From REEB95 sp963785735 (GTDB lineage: Bacteria > Pseudomonadota > Alphaproteobacteria > ATCC43930 > CGMCC-115725), in contig CAWAWJ010000001.1 in the NCBI GenBank assembly GCA_963785735.1, positions 434,001 to 498,000 on the forward strand: a DNA stretch of 64,000 nucleotides, written 5' to 3'. The position numbers and the translations under genes are program-made. This document shows positions 28,112 through 37,129 of the stretch, one piece after another. Under the pieces are notes generated by a model, which was not told the DNA's origin, made no database searches, and saw only the letters and a list, made by a program, of their open reading frames with translations. Within the stretch, counting starts at the first letter, position 1, and every line of letters starts with the position of its first letter.

Positions 28112-28551
28112 GACCGGTGATCTGGATGAAGGTGCCCGAATATAGCAAAAGCCACGCGATTATTCGCGGGTTTATTGACGTGGGTTAACTATAACTGACG
28201 CCGTACACCCGACTTTACCGCCGCATGACCGCCAACAGGCCCGTATGAATTCGGTCGGCAAGTCACAGATATTAGGAGAAAGCAGTTCCGATCCTCCTAT
28301 GAGGCGGCCGGCAGGTAGGACAGCACGTAGCCGAGCTTTACATGTTCCGCCATCAGGGGATTGACACAGGCATAGATGTGACCCGGATTGGCGCGGTTCC
28401 CTACGTCTCGACTTCATCGAAGCGATGGGATAATCGCCGGAATATCGGACGGGATGGGGGCACTGCCGATCCGACGCATTCCTGGGCAGCGGAACGGTTC
28501 GGATATGGCCGCATTGAAATTTGGCCATCAGCGGATTTTGAAAGAATTTAA
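28112..28551. other. Intergenic region with possible gene debris
   Basis: 440 bases with no intact gene. A 137-codon open frame on the minus strand (28172-28585) overlaps the neighbouring methyltransferase start and has no family features. Within it, another minus-strand frame at 28297-28413 reads NPGHIYACVNPLMAEHVKLG, reminiscent of the opening of GIY-YIG/T5orf172 proteins. The region also holds GGGTTAAC at 28181-28188, upstream of the Wzy-like gene. It looks like a decayed region plus promoter. Confidence 0.35.
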
Positions 28552-29316
28552 TTAAGTCGTGCCGGTGAGATAAATATCTGAACATAGTTTAGGGAATAAC
28601 CGAAGCGGCACATCAACGATGGGCGCAGCCCGTCTGACTATGCCAAATCGCGACATGTAACCGAGCCAGTTGCGTCCCACGATTTGGATTTCTTTCAAGG
28701 ACATGTCCCGGGCGATGTAAAGGAGATCATCCACGTCCGGCTCTCTGACGTGGCCTCGAAATACCGGTTCTTCGTACCAATCGCTCATCTGGCTCCATTT
28801 GCCAGAGCCGAACGGCACGGTAATTCGCTTACGTAAGTTGACGCTGTTCGGTACGCCGAGGACGAAGCGCCCACCCGGCTTGAGGAGTAGCAGGCTCACT
28901 TGTCCGAATAACGCCTTTGGCGAATTGTGCCAATGCTCCATGCTATCGAAGGTCGTCACAATGTCGAATCGATCGTCAATATCGACTACGCCTCTGGCGA
29001 TAATATCCCGCGACTCGATGCTTACGCCGGTCTTTTTGTGTGCGACGAACGAGCTGTTGCCCAGTCGTTTATTTATCGGATCGGCGAAATCATCAATGAG
29101 CAAAACCCTCATGCCGAGTGCCGCACACCCCGGAGAGAACAGGCCAACGCCTCCTCCTATATCGCATATGGCAAGACCTCTCGGATCTCGCCCATTTAGT
29201 GCAAGTCTGATGTTGAAGGCGATACGTGGAATGTCTCGAAGTTGCTCCGCTTGCATGTCCGACGGATACAGCCGCGCGACTTCCTCAAGCACGCTTTCCA
29301 TTGTGGTATTTTTCAT
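28552..29316 (-). CDS. Class I SAM-dependent methyltransferase
   Basis: 254 residues. Motif I is LAICDIGGGVGLFSPG (near residue 46-61), the acidic residue after strand 2 is in VLLIDDFADP, and FDIVTTFDSMEHWHNSP plus LKPGGRFVLGVPN match the Methyltransf_23/11 group. The start at 29316 (MKNTTMESVLEE) has two possible ATGs five codons apart. Base composition is less GC-rich than in the flanking genes, and an IS remnant lies about 150 bases upstream, so this gene may have come by transfer. Acceptor unknown. Confidence 0.82.
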   Translation of the reverse strand: MKNTTMESVLEEVARLYPSDMQAEQLRDIPRIAFNIRLALNGRDPRGLAICDIGGGVGLFSPGCAALGMRVLLIDDFADPINKRLGNSSFVAHKKTGVSIESRDIIARGVVDIDDRFDIVTTFDSMEHWHNSPKALFGQVSLLLLKPGGRFVLGVPNSVNLRKRITVPFGSGKWSQMSDWYEEPVFRGHVREPDVDDLLYIARDMSLKEIQIVGRNWLGYMSRFGIVRRAAPIVDVPLRLFPKLCSDIYLTGTT

Positions 29317-29733
29317 TCAGAACTCTTTCATTCAGATGATTACGCTTCGGCTGCAATTCCTCGGACAAATGCCAGAGCGGCAAAGATGCGCGACGTCGAC
29401 TGACAGGTGGTTCTCAATCTTCCGGTGCCATTGTTATATCAGGCATTTCCCGGAGCTTAAAAGTGACTCACGAGGCCATTGCCGGCGTTATTTTAAGCGT
29501 CCGATGGGTGCGGACGAAATTGTAGCACACGAAGGCGATCGCCATGATATGTGCGTGATTTTCTGCCTTCCTTGAAAGCCCTCGTCATGCAACAGCTGCC
29601 CGTTCTGATATTCAAATTTTGACATTCCACGAATGACGTTGAAATTTTCCTTGGATCGGGATACGCCGCAAATTTATGAGCGCACAATCCTGTTAGTCTG
29701 CAAAAATCTAAATCTAAGGTTACGTCGATCCTC
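29317..29733. other. Intergenic region between divergent methyltransferases
   Basis: About 420 bases without an intact gene. Apart from the transposase tail annotated at 29468-29577, I see no protein remnant or RNA gene. The part nearest 29733 (for example 29595-29720) is AT-rich and should contain the promoter of the downstream plus-strand methyltransferase; the first 20 bases hold that of the minus-strand one. Confidence 0.35.
29468..29577 (-). mobile_element. IS transposase C-terminal remnant (IS1-like)
   Basis: Read on the minus strand, this stretch encodes RGLSRKAENHAHIMAIAF followed by VCYNFVRTHRTLKITPAMAS and a stop. It matches the familiar transposase ending of the form KKxENHxHAVALxxxxYNFxRxHKTLxxTPAMAAG, found in IS1-like elements of Alphaproteobacteria. 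A stop codon directly precedes the fragment, and I found no more of the gene further upstream on the minus strand. No terminal inverted repeats or target duplication were recognised, so this is a dead scrap of about 36 codons. Confidence 0.6.
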
Positions 29734-29772
29734 ATGGTAGAATTGACCGGCAATTCCGTAAAGATTCGACCG

Positions 29773-30756
29773 ATGACTTTCGAACTCGAACAGATCCTGG
29801 CTTGCCCGATCCATCGCGGCCCCTTGTGGCTGGGTGACGGCCTCTTGCGTTGTACCGAAGGTTGCACCTACCCGGTTTTCGGTGGCGTTCCCTTCCTGCT
29901 GCCGCGGCATATCGATCATACCCACGGCAGCCTGGCTGCCGATTCTTTCGCTCTCGCGGACAAGATCTTGTCGGGCGATGTGAGCGTCGATGATGGGGCC
30001 GACAATGGCGCCGCCATTGACGCGTTCGTTCAGCGCATGATCGCCCATACAAACAGTTTGCTTTATCGTTCGGCCATAGGCGGTCTCACGCGCTACCCGA
30101 TTCCCGAACTGCCGCTGCCGCCATCCCTGCCGGGCGAGCGCTTGCTCGACATCGGCAGTGGCTGGGGCCGGTGGTGTTTTGCTGCCGCGCGGGTGGGCTA
30201 TAAAGCCGTCGGCCTCGACCCTTCGCTCGAAGCCGCGCTCGCGGCGAGCCGCGTCGCCAGACAACTCGGCCTCGATGCCCGTTTCGTCGTCGGCGATTCA
30301 CGTTTCTTGCCGTTTCTCCCGCATGTCTTCGGCAAGGCGTTTTCTTACAGCGTATTGCAGCATTTCTCCAAAGCCAATGTCAGAGCGACGCTGAGATCCC
30401 TGGCGGATGTCATGCAAGAAGGTGGCGTCGCCAAGCTGCATCTCTTGAATTGCTACGGTGTGCGTAGCGCACAGGTGCGGTTTTCCCGATTCGGGCGTCC
30501 GGCACAGGGGTTTGACACGCGCTACTGGCGCCCGGCCGAGATGCTGCGCGAATTTTCCGCGGCGCTCGGCCCTTCTCATCTGGAAATCGACAGCTTCTTC
30601 GTGCAGGGCCGCTACGAGGATCGTCATCTATTCAAGCCGCATCACCGCGCGCTAGTCGGAGCATCGCGGTTGCTAAAGCGCGCCGGCCGTTTACTGCCGC
30701 TTCTGCGAAATCTTGCCGATAACCTCTTCGTGGTGTCCGAGATTCGACGCGGCTAG
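29773..30756 (+). CDS. SAM-dependent methyltransferase with N-terminal Trm112-like zinc domain
   Basis: The first 45 residues (LACPIHRGPLWL, then LLRCTEGCTYPV and GVPFLLP) look like a Trm112/YcaR-type zinc-ribbon module. A class I methyltransferase follows, with motif I LLDIGSGWGRWCFAAARVG near residue 120 and a later FSYSVLQHFSKANV. About 327 residues from the ATG at 29773. An earlier ATG at 29734 would add 13 residues; neither has a strong ribosome-binding site. The target is unknown, but its placement in the locus suggests a glycan. Confidence 0.82.
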   Translation: MTFELEQILACPIHRGPLWLGDGLLRCTEGCTYPVFGGVPFLLPRHIDHTHGSLAADSFALADKILSGDVSVDDGADNGAAIDAFVQRMIAHTNSLLYRSAIGGLTRYPIPELPLPPSLPGERLLDIGSGWGRWCFAAARVGYKAVGLDPSLEAALAASRVARQLGLDARFVVGDSRFLPFLPHVFGKAFSYSVLQHFSKANVRATLRSLADVMQEGGVAKLHLLNCYGVRSAQVRFSRFGRPAQGFDTRYWRPAEMLREFSAALGPSHLEIDSFFVQGRYEDRHLFKPHHRALVGASRLLKRAGRLLPLLRNLADNLFVVSEIRRG

Positions 30757-30798
30757 GTTTTATATGATCCGGTTCAGGACGCGGACTGGCGCGTATTT

Positions 30799-32049
30799 TT
30801 ACGGCGCGCCGTCCCGGAGGTGTCGCCCTATTATCGCGACGAAGCGTTCCTCATAGCTCGACCATGACAGCGAGCGGGCTTTCTTTAGCGCCGCTTCCTT
30901 CATCGCCGCAAGATTCGTCCGATCCTCGACCAAGCGAACCACACGTTCTGCTATAGCGTTCGAATCGCGAATTGGCACGATGAAGCCATCGACCCCTTCC
31001 GTGATCACCATCGGGCCACCGCCATTGGGCGTTGCGATCACCGGCAGGCCTTGAGCCATCGCTTCCAGGATCACAAGGCCGAAACCCTCGAATAGCGAGG
31101 GAAAGACGAGGACGTCATGTTGACGCATTATTTCTAGGACACGGTCGTGTGTGACGCGACCGAGCCAATTATGCAGCGCAAGCTCCCGCTTGAGCGGCGG
31201 ACACGAGACTTTCGGAGCGGCGCCGACTAGTGTCAGCGTTGCTATGCCTTGCAGTTTCCGCATGGATTCGAAAAGATACGATAGGCCCTTGCTTTGTGTC
31301 AGGAGACCGACATAAAGCAGACGTAGCGGCCTACCGTGTAATACGGCTTCCGGTACATTCGGCCGCGCGTGTGGCGCTCCATAGGGGATGACATCGATCG
31401 TCGCCTTGAGCGCCGAATGGAGTTTGAGCGTGTCGCGGACGAAATCGCTGGGGACGATGACATGGTCGGCCGCGCCCAGCTCGGCATCCTTCTCCGTGAG
31501 TTTCTTCGGACTGTCGCGCAAAAACTCGACGGTCGCAGCCCACTCGGGCTGTAATTCCCGCTCCTCGGCAAAGAGCCTCGCCGCCTCGCGCCAATACCCG
31601 GTGGTCAACTCGTAGAAACACTGGATTCCACGAGCACGCGCCGCGGCGAAGCTGCGGTTGGCGCAATGCTCGTAGGCGTAGACCGCCTGGGCGTCGATGG
31701 CACCGCGCGCGATTAAGCCGGCCACCGCGTGGTCGAGGCCGGTCGAAACCCCATGGGCGGAAGCTATACCCTCGTTTCCGCCCATGAATTTGGCCAAGCC
31801 GCTCTGCTGGAGAATCTGCCGGGTGATTTCCCGGATGGGAAAGCGCGCAATCAAGCGCCGGTCGATGCCGGGAAAGCTGCGTTGGCGCAACGTGGCCCGC
31901 AACCCAGCCGGCAACAGCCGCGCCAACTTCCCTTCGTCGCGCCAGGTCAGCGTCGTGCAGAATTTTGCCAGCATGCCGGCGCCTTGCAACGCACGCAGCG
32001 ATGCCCGCACGTTCTCGTTGCTGCCGGGATAGCTGAGAATCAGCTTCAT
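30799..32049 (-). CDS. Glycosyltransferase family 4
   Basis: 416-residue GT-B enzyme. N-terminal strand MKLILSYPGSNENV; linker with VIPYGAPHARPN; donor domain beginning RLLYVGLLTQSKGLSYL and containing the conserved VFPSLFEGFGLVILEAMA (the E-x7-E region) and GLPVIATPNGG. It is the last gene of the long minus-strand operon that begins with the phosphoramidate genes. Its start overlaps the previous glycosyltransferase stop by four bases (ATGA), showing translational coupling. Sugar specificity unknown. Confidence 0.92.
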   Translation of the reverse strand: MKLILSYPGSNENVRASLRALQGAGMLAKFCTTLTWRDEGKLARLLPAGLRATLRQRSFPGIDRRLIARFPIREITRQILQQSGLAKFMGGNEGIASAHGVSTGLDHAVAGLIARGAIDAQAVYAYEHCANRSFAAARARGIQCFYELTTGYWREAARLFAEERELQPEWAATVEFLRDSPKKLTEKDAELGAADHVIVPSDFVRDTLKLHSALKATIDVIPYGAPHARPNVPEAVLHGRPLRLLYVGLLTQSKGLSYLFESMRKLQGIATLTLVGAAPKVSCPPLKRELALHNWLGRVTHDRVLEIMRQHDVLVFPSLFEGFGLVILEAMAQGLPVIATPNGGGPMVITEGVDGFIVPIRDSNAIAERVVRLVEDRTNLAAMKEAALKKARSLSWSSYEERFVAIIGRHLRDGAP

Positions 32050-33209
32050 GGCGCCATGCGCGGCAACGCGCCATCGCGGATCGCCGTTGTATACATGTCT
32101 TCATAGGTCGGCACCAGCGCCTCCCAGGAAAAGCGGCGGCGCACCAATGCGGCCGCGTTGTTCCGCAGTTGATCCGCCATTCCCTTATCGTCGAGCAAGC
32201 GGCGCAGATGCACCGCGAAGGCGGCGGCGGCCGGTGGCGCCACCAGCGCGGCGCCGGAAGCGGAAAATTCTTCGCACAGATTGACTCGGTCCGACATGAT
32301 TATGGGCACGCCGGAGGCGGCGGCTTCGATGACGGTGATACCAAAATTCTCGCTCATGGACGGCAGGACGAAGGCGTCGCTGCCGGTGAAAACGGCTCGC
32401 TTGTCCTCACCCGACACCATGCCGGTGAAGAGCGCACGATGCGCGAGGCCGTGGCCGCGAATGAGCCGTTCGATTTCGCCGCGCATGCCGCCGTCGGGGC
32501 CGGCAATGACCAGGAAAATGTCGTCGCGCCCGCGCGCGACCGCGGCGAAGGCGTCAACCGCCGTATCGACGCCTTTTTTCGCGTGCAGCCGGCCGAGGAA
32601 CAGCACGACCTTGCGGCCGCCGATTTGGGGATAACGCCCACGCAAGGCGGCGCGCGGCGGCAAGCGGTCGAATTCCGCGAGATCGAGCCCGATAGACGCG
32701 ACATAGCCGCGATCGTTATGCGCATGCGGCAAGGCGAGGCGCCACTCTTCCTCGGTGGTGTAGTGCAAGCCCGCCGCGTCGCGCAAAACGGCGTTCTGGA
32801 ACGCCGTTTCGGCCGCGAATTTCCGCCAGCGGCGGCGGCGCCAGATATAGGGATCGAGCGTGCCATGTGGTCGGACGATATAGGGCTTGTGCTGACGGCG
32901 GCAATGCCGCGCCGCCGACCAGTCGTGGAAGAGATAGAGCGAATGGAGGTGGACGATATCGGCGTCCCTGACGGCTTCGTCCAGCCGTCTATCGAGCGGC
33001 CAGGATATTCTCAGCCGAGCCGGCGGGCTCAAGGGCAGCGCTTCGATGGCGACGCCCGGCGCGGCATCGGCCGCGACCACGCCCTCGTCAGTCGTCACGA
33101 TCGACACGATGTGCCCCTGCCGCGCCATCATCGCCGCCATGCCGAGACAAGCGACCGTCGGACCACCATCCTTGCGATCGAGCGAGGCGGTAACGTGCAG
33201 GATCTTCAT
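32046..33209 (-). CDS. Glycosyltransferase family 4
   Basis: 387 residues, GT-B. The opening MKILHVTASLDRKDGGPTVA has the glycine-rich acceptor turn. The linker IVRPHGTLDPYIWRRR is typical of a WbaZ/WcaC-like group. The donor half shows VVLFLGRLHAKKGVDTAVDAF and LPSMSENFGITVIEAAASG. It lies 45 bases after the methyltransferase stop and overlaps the next glycosyltransferase by four bases. Specificity is not readable. Confidence 0.92.
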   Translation of the reverse strand: MKILHVTASLDRKDGGPTVACLGMAAMMARQGHIVSIVTTDEGVVAADAAPGVAIEALPLSPPARLRISWPLDRRLDEAVRDADIVHLHSLYLFHDWSAARHCRRQHKPYIVRPHGTLDPYIWRRRRWRKFAAETAFQNAVLRDAAGLHYTTEEEWRLALPHAHNDRGYVASIGLDLAEFDRLPPRAALRGRYPQIGGRKVVLFLGRLHAKKGVDTAVDAFAAVARGRDDIFLVIAGPDGGMRGEIERLIRGHGLAHRALFTGMVSGEDKRAVFTGSDAFVLPSMSENFGITVIEAAASGVPIIMSDRVNLCEEFSASGAALVAPPAAAAFAVHLRRLLDDKGMADQLRNNAAALVRRRFSWEALVPTYEDMYTTAIRDGALPRMAP

Positions 33210-33254
33210 TGCGGATTGAGCCTGACCAAGAGGCCGATGCCGGACGACATGGGC

Positions 33255-34106
33255 TTAAGATCTCGATGGCGGTTTGACGGCTTCGATCACGAGTAGCCAG
33301 CCCCAGCGGCGCTTCATCCATTCGTCCAGCGAGCGAGGGATTTTCGGTATCATTTTCTTCGCCATGTGCGTGCGCGAGACTCGTTTTGTCACCAAGCCCC
33401 CGCGCGCAAGCTCATTGCGCAACTCGCGCGCCGTAAAGTGCTTATGGAAGAATCCGTCGGTAAAAAAGCGTTGCACGCTGGTCATGCTTTCACCCGCGAG
33501 CAGCTTGCGCTTCACGAAGAGCCAATACAGACCCTTGAGCCAATAGCGAAGGCTGCCTCGGTTATAAACCATGATGAGGCAGCCGCCTCCCGGCCTCAGA
33601 ACACGCGAGACTTCGCCAAAGATACGTTCGGGCCGGCTGGAATGATGCATGACACCCCAGGAATAAACGAAATCCACCGTGTTATTTGCGAGCTCGAGCG
33701 CCTCGGCGTCCATACGCAAGACCCGGATGTTCTTGAGCCCGAGATTGGCGGCATTAGCGCGCGTCATGTCGATCGCGCGTTCGGTGAGGTCGATGGCGGT
33801 TATTCTCGCGCCCCCAAGGGCGAACCGGCATGCCGCGCTCCCCGCGCCGCAGCCGATTTCGAGTACGTCACGATCGCGGAACGCGGAAAAGTCGACATGG
33901 GCGGTGATCCAGGGATTGCCCTTGAAATAGGAATCATTGATGCGCTCGAAGTCTGCGCGCCCCTGGGGCAAACGATCGGATGATTCCCAGGTCTCATACG
34001 TCATGGGCAACGTTTCCCACCAGATGCGGTTGCGCTCTTGCGGGTCTTCGGAGCGCCGCGCCGCTATCTGATGTGTTTGCGAATATGAAGTATCGGCGCC
34101 GGTCAT
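33255..34106 (-). CDS. Class I SAM-dependent methyltransferase (Methyltransf_11)
   Basis: 283 residues. Motif I VLEIGCGAGSAACRFALGG, post-motif ITAIDLTERAIDMTRANA, motif II DFVYSWGVMHHSSRPE and motif III LRPGGGCLIMVYNRG are all well conserved. A preceding segment (RIWWETLPMTYETWE) resembles SAM methyltransferases found in sugar-modification clusters. I start it at 34106 (MTGADTSYS), preceded by GGGAGA at ideal spacing; the longer frame to 34163 lacks such support. It sits in the minus-strand operon between asnB and two glycosyltransferases. It could methylate a sugar or the phosphoramidate group; context does not decide. Confidence 0.87.
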   Translation of the reverse strand: MTGADTSYSQTHQIAARRSEDPQERNRIWWETLPMTYETWESSDRLPQGRADFERINDSYFKGNPWITAHVDFSAFRDRDVLEIGCGAGSAACRFALGGARITAIDLTERAIDMTRANAANLGLKNIRVLRMDAEALELANNTVDFVYSWGVMHHSSRPERIFGEVSRVLRPGGGCLIMVYNRGSLRYWLKGLYWLFVKRKLLAGESMTSVQRFFTDGFFHKHFTARELRNELARGGLVTKRVSRTHMAKKMIPKIPRSLDEWMKRRWGWLLVIEAVKPPSRS

Positions 34107-34187
34107 AGGATCTCCCATTTGCACCGCGTTGCGTTCGGCCCGAACGAACTTCCAAGGTCCCATTTATAGATCATGCCCGGTCGGCCC

Positions 34188-35981
34188 CTAAATCCCGGCG
34201 TGATGCGCGAACACGGCTCTTGCCCAGCCGCGCAAACCGCGTTCGCCGGTGACCTGTGTCTCATCTAACAGCCACTGGCGCAGTGGGATAGTAAAACCGG
34301 TCTTGGCCCGCTCCATCACCGCGCCGATCGCGCCGACCGGCGTTGCGATTGCGACTTCGCGCTTGGTCGGAACGTGTTCCCCGGTCAGGACGGGCGCGAG
34401 TTCCCGCAGCAATTGGCCGTCGACCAGGGGCGTGCGCACTTCGAGCGAATGCGCCATACCGGCCCAATCGGCATCGCGCAGCAGCTGGTTGCGCATGTAC
34501 CAGCTCATCTCGAGCGTCGCCACGCGCGCATGATCGCGGGTCAGCCCATCAATGGTCTTGCCCAAGCTTAACAGCGGGTGGAGCGAGACCCAGCCGGCGC
34601 GCACCAAGTCGGGGTCGAGGATGTCGGGCAGCTCCCACGGCATGTAGAGCGCGCGGCGGAGCAAGTAAGCCCCTTCGACCGAGACGCCATATTCGAGCAA
34701 GCCCGCGTATTTTGGCGAGGTGAAGCGCTTGACGGCCTGGGCGCTGACGATTCGCAGCCCGCGGCCGAGCGCGGGCCATCCGCGCAGTGGCGCCAGGGCG
34801 CGGGATAGACGCGGCACCTGGACGTAACTGGGATATCCCCCGAACAGCTCGTCACCGCCGACGCCGGAGAGCGCCACCTTGAGACCGACGGATGAAGCAG
34901 CCTTGCTGACGAAATAGGTGTTCACGCCGTCGGTCGTCGGCTGGTCCATGGCAGCGAGCACGGCATCGCGTTCGGCGATGAATTCGCCCGCCTGCATGCG
35001 CACGGTGCGGTGGTCGGTGCCGAAAGCGCGGGCGACCGTTTCGGCGAGCGGCGCCTCGTCCTGGTAAGTGCCGGCGTATTCGTTGAAGCCGAGCGTGACC
35101 GTCTTCAACGGCCGGCCGGTGAAGGGAGCAGCGAGCGAGACGATGCCGGTCGAATCGAGCCCGGCCGACAGGAACACGCCGACCGGAACATCGGCGACCA
35201 TATGCGCGCCGACACTGCCGCGAATGAGATCGACGATCCGCGCGCAGTCGATTTCCGACCGCGGGTGCAGCGATGATTCGGCGGCGCGCAATATATCGCG
35301 GATCGAGAAAAAGCGCCTCGGCGCGGCGGCGCCGGCGGCGTCGATCCACAACGTGTGGCCGGCCGGAAGAGCCTTGATCCGGCGGCGTATGGTGAAAGGC
35401 TCCGCGACATAGCCCAACAGGAAAAAACTCACGCAAGCCGCCGGATCGATCGAAGACTCGATGTCGCCCTTCATCAGGGCCTTGACCTGCGATGCGACCC
35501 GGACGGTGTCGCCATCATCGGCGTAATAGAGCGGCTTGATCCCCATCGGATCGCGCGCCAGCAACATGGCGTTGCGCCGCGGATCACAGATCGCGAAGGC
35601 ATACATGCCGCGCAGATGATCGACCATGCCGGCGCCAAAGACCTCGTAGGCATGGAGCAGCACTTCGGTATCGGATTCAGTGCGGAAAACACGCCCGCGC
35701 TGCGTCAGCGCCGTGCGCAACTCGCGGAAATTGTAGATCTCGCCGTTGAAGGTGATGGACGTGCCGGTTTCTGGCAGCGTCATCGGCTGATTGCCGCTGG
35801 CATCGACGGCGATGATGGCAAGCCTGCGATGACCGAGCGCCATCTTTCGGTCCGGCGATATCCACAAGCCTTCGGCGTCGGGCCCGCGAAGATACATGGC
35901 ATCGCGAATCCGGATTATTTCACCAACCGCGACGGGAGCCGCATCGGCGCCATAGGCGAATACCGCAACGATACCGCACAT
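34188..35981 (-). CDS. asnB: Asparagine synthase (glutamine-hydrolysing) family amidotransferase
   Basis: 597-residue AsnB-type enzyme. The N terminus MCGIVAVFAY exposes the nucleophilic Cys2 of the class II glutaminase domain, with LRGPDAEG, GHRRLAIIA and FNGEIYNFREL following. The synthetase domain has the ATP pyrophosphatase loop LSAGLDSTGIV and SGVGGDELFGGYP. In surface-polysaccharide loci, homologues often amidate a uronic acid rather than aspartate, as WbpS-like and exosortase-associated amidotransferases are thought to do. Its place inside an operon of glycosyltransferases favours such a role, though plain asparagine synthesis cannot be excluded. Confidence 0.92.
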   Translation of the reverse strand: MCGIVAVFAYGADAAPVAVGEIIRIRDAMYLRGPDAEGLWISPDRKMALGHRRLAIIAVDASGNQPMTLPETGTSITFNGEIYNFRELRTALTQRGRVFRTESDTEVLLHAYEVFGAGMVDHLRGMYAFAICDPRRNAMLLARDPMGIKPLYYADDGDTVRVASQVKALMKGDIESSIDPAACVSFFLLGYVAEPFTIRRRIKALPAGHTLWIDAAGAAAPRRFFSIRDILRAAESSLHPRSEIDCARIVDLIRGSVGAHMVADVPVGVFLSAGLDSTGIVSLAAPFTGRPLKTVTLGFNEYAGTYQDEAPLAETVARAFGTDHRTVRMQAGEFIAERDAVLAAMDQPTTDGVNTYFVSKAASSVGLKVALSGVGGDELFGGYPSYVQVPRLSRALAPLRGWPALGRGLRIVSAQAVKRFTSPKYAGLLEYGVSVEGAYLLRRALYMPWELPDILDPDLVRAGWVSLHPLLSLGKTIDGLTRDHARVATLEMSWYMRNQLLRDADWAGMAHSLEVRTPLVDGQLLRELAPVLTGEHVPTKREVAIATPVGAIGAVMERAKTGFTIPLRQWLLDETQVTGERGLRGWARAVFAHHAGI

Positions 35982-36073
35982 TGGATTTTCTTACCCTGCC
36001 CGGTGACTGGGCATTCGACGGGCCGCTGTGCGCGAATAATTCCGGTTCACCTGCATGAATTGTCCTGGCTTCG

Positions 36074-37129
36074 TCACAGCATCCGCCGCAGCATGTCTGC
36101 GTTTTCCGTTACCCAGCTCACGAGCGAGCGTACGCCTTGTTGACCACCGATACGCGGTCTCCAGGAAAGCCGCCCGGACGCCTTGTCGAGGTTGCAGACG
36201 AAAACCTTCTGATCGCCCGGGCGCCATTCGGCGAATCGCAGGGGGATGGAGGTCCCGAGCGCCTCCTCGAGCAGGGCGATCAACTCGAGCAACGATAACG
36301 TGTTCTTAGGTCCCCCGCCGATATTGAACGCCTGGCCCGCGATCTTCTCCGGCTGCTCGAACGCCGTCACGTAGGCATCGATGAGATCGTCGACATGAAG
36401 AACGTCGCGAATCTGCCTTCCGTCGCCGAAGATCGTGATCGGACGCTGTAATATCGCCGCGATCGTGAACCAAGCGACCCAGCCCTGGTCCTCAACGCCG
36501 AATTGGCGCGGGCCGTAGATGCAGGATTGCCGGAAGCTCGTTGCGCGAAGGCCATAAATCCGGGCGAAATCGATCACATACTGGTCGCCCGCGCCTTTCG
36601 AGCAGCCATAGGGCGAGTGAAAATCGAGCTGCGCGGTTTCGTCTATGCCCGAGATTCCACCAGCGTATTCGTGGCGTCCATTGCGCTCCACAATGCCGAT
36701 TTTCTCCATGTTTCCGTAAACCTTGTTGGTCGACGCGTAGACGAATGCCGCCTCGGGACGATGCCGCCGCGTCGCATCGAGCACGTTGAACGTTCCGCCG
36801 GCATTGACGTCGAAATCATCGCGCGGCTCCGCAACCGACGTGGTCACGGCGACTTGCCCGGCCAAGTGCAGCACGGCATCGAAAGCATGCTGCCGGAACA
36901 GGTCCTCCAAGCCTTCCCGATCTCGGACATCGCATTTGACGAAGGAGAGCGTTCCATCCTTTCCCCGCTGCCAACTCTGCCGCAGCCAATCCAGATTGAG
37001 CTCCGCTCCCTTGCGGGAAAGATTATCGAGCACGACGACATTCCATCCGCGCCGGACGAAAGCGAGCGCGGAATTCGATCCGATGAATCCCGCTCCGCCG
37101 GTGACAAGCATGTTGAGTGATGCGTTCAT
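36074..37129 (-). CDS. NAD-dependent epimerase, CDP-paratose 2-epimerase-like
   Basis: 351-residue extended SDR. The NAD-binding motif is MLVTGGAGFIGSNSAL, followed by VVLDNLSRKGAELNLDWL, HLAGQVAVTTSV, SSP-like YASTNKVYGNME, and the active-site Tyr/Lys in DFHSPYGCSKGAGDQY. The NLSRKG, STNKVYG and QLDFHSPYGCSKG blocks are those of RfbE/Tyv CDP-paratose 2-epimerase rather than UDP-glucose epimerase. The start at 37129 overlaps the preceding glycosyltransferase stop by four bases; the frame to 37243 adds unconserved residues. CDP-tyvelose would need paratose-synthesis genes, none of which are in the window, so the exact sugar is open. Confidence 0.87.
   Translation of the reverse strand: MNASLNMLVTGGAGFIGSNSALAFVRRGWNVVVLDNLSRKGAELNLDWLRQSWQRGKDGTLSFVKCDVRDREGLEDLFRQHAFDAVLHLAGQVAVTTSVAEPRDDFDVNAGGTFNVLDATRRHRPEAAFVYASTNKVYGNMEKIGIVERNGRHEYAGGISGIDETAQLDFHSPYGCSKGAGDQYVIDFARIYGLRATSFRQSCIYGPRQFGVEDQGWVAWFTIAAILQRPITIFGDGRQIRDVLHVDDLIDAYVTAFEQPEKIAGQAFNIGGGPKNTLSLLELIALLEEALGTSIPLRFAEWRPGDQKVFVCNLDKASGRLSWRPRIGGQQGVRSLVSWVTENADMLRRML

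Noticed and set aside
28172..28585. 137-codon minus-strand frame as a gene
   Set aside because: Cys/Arg-rich with no family features, and it overlaps the 3' end of the methyltransferase at 28552.
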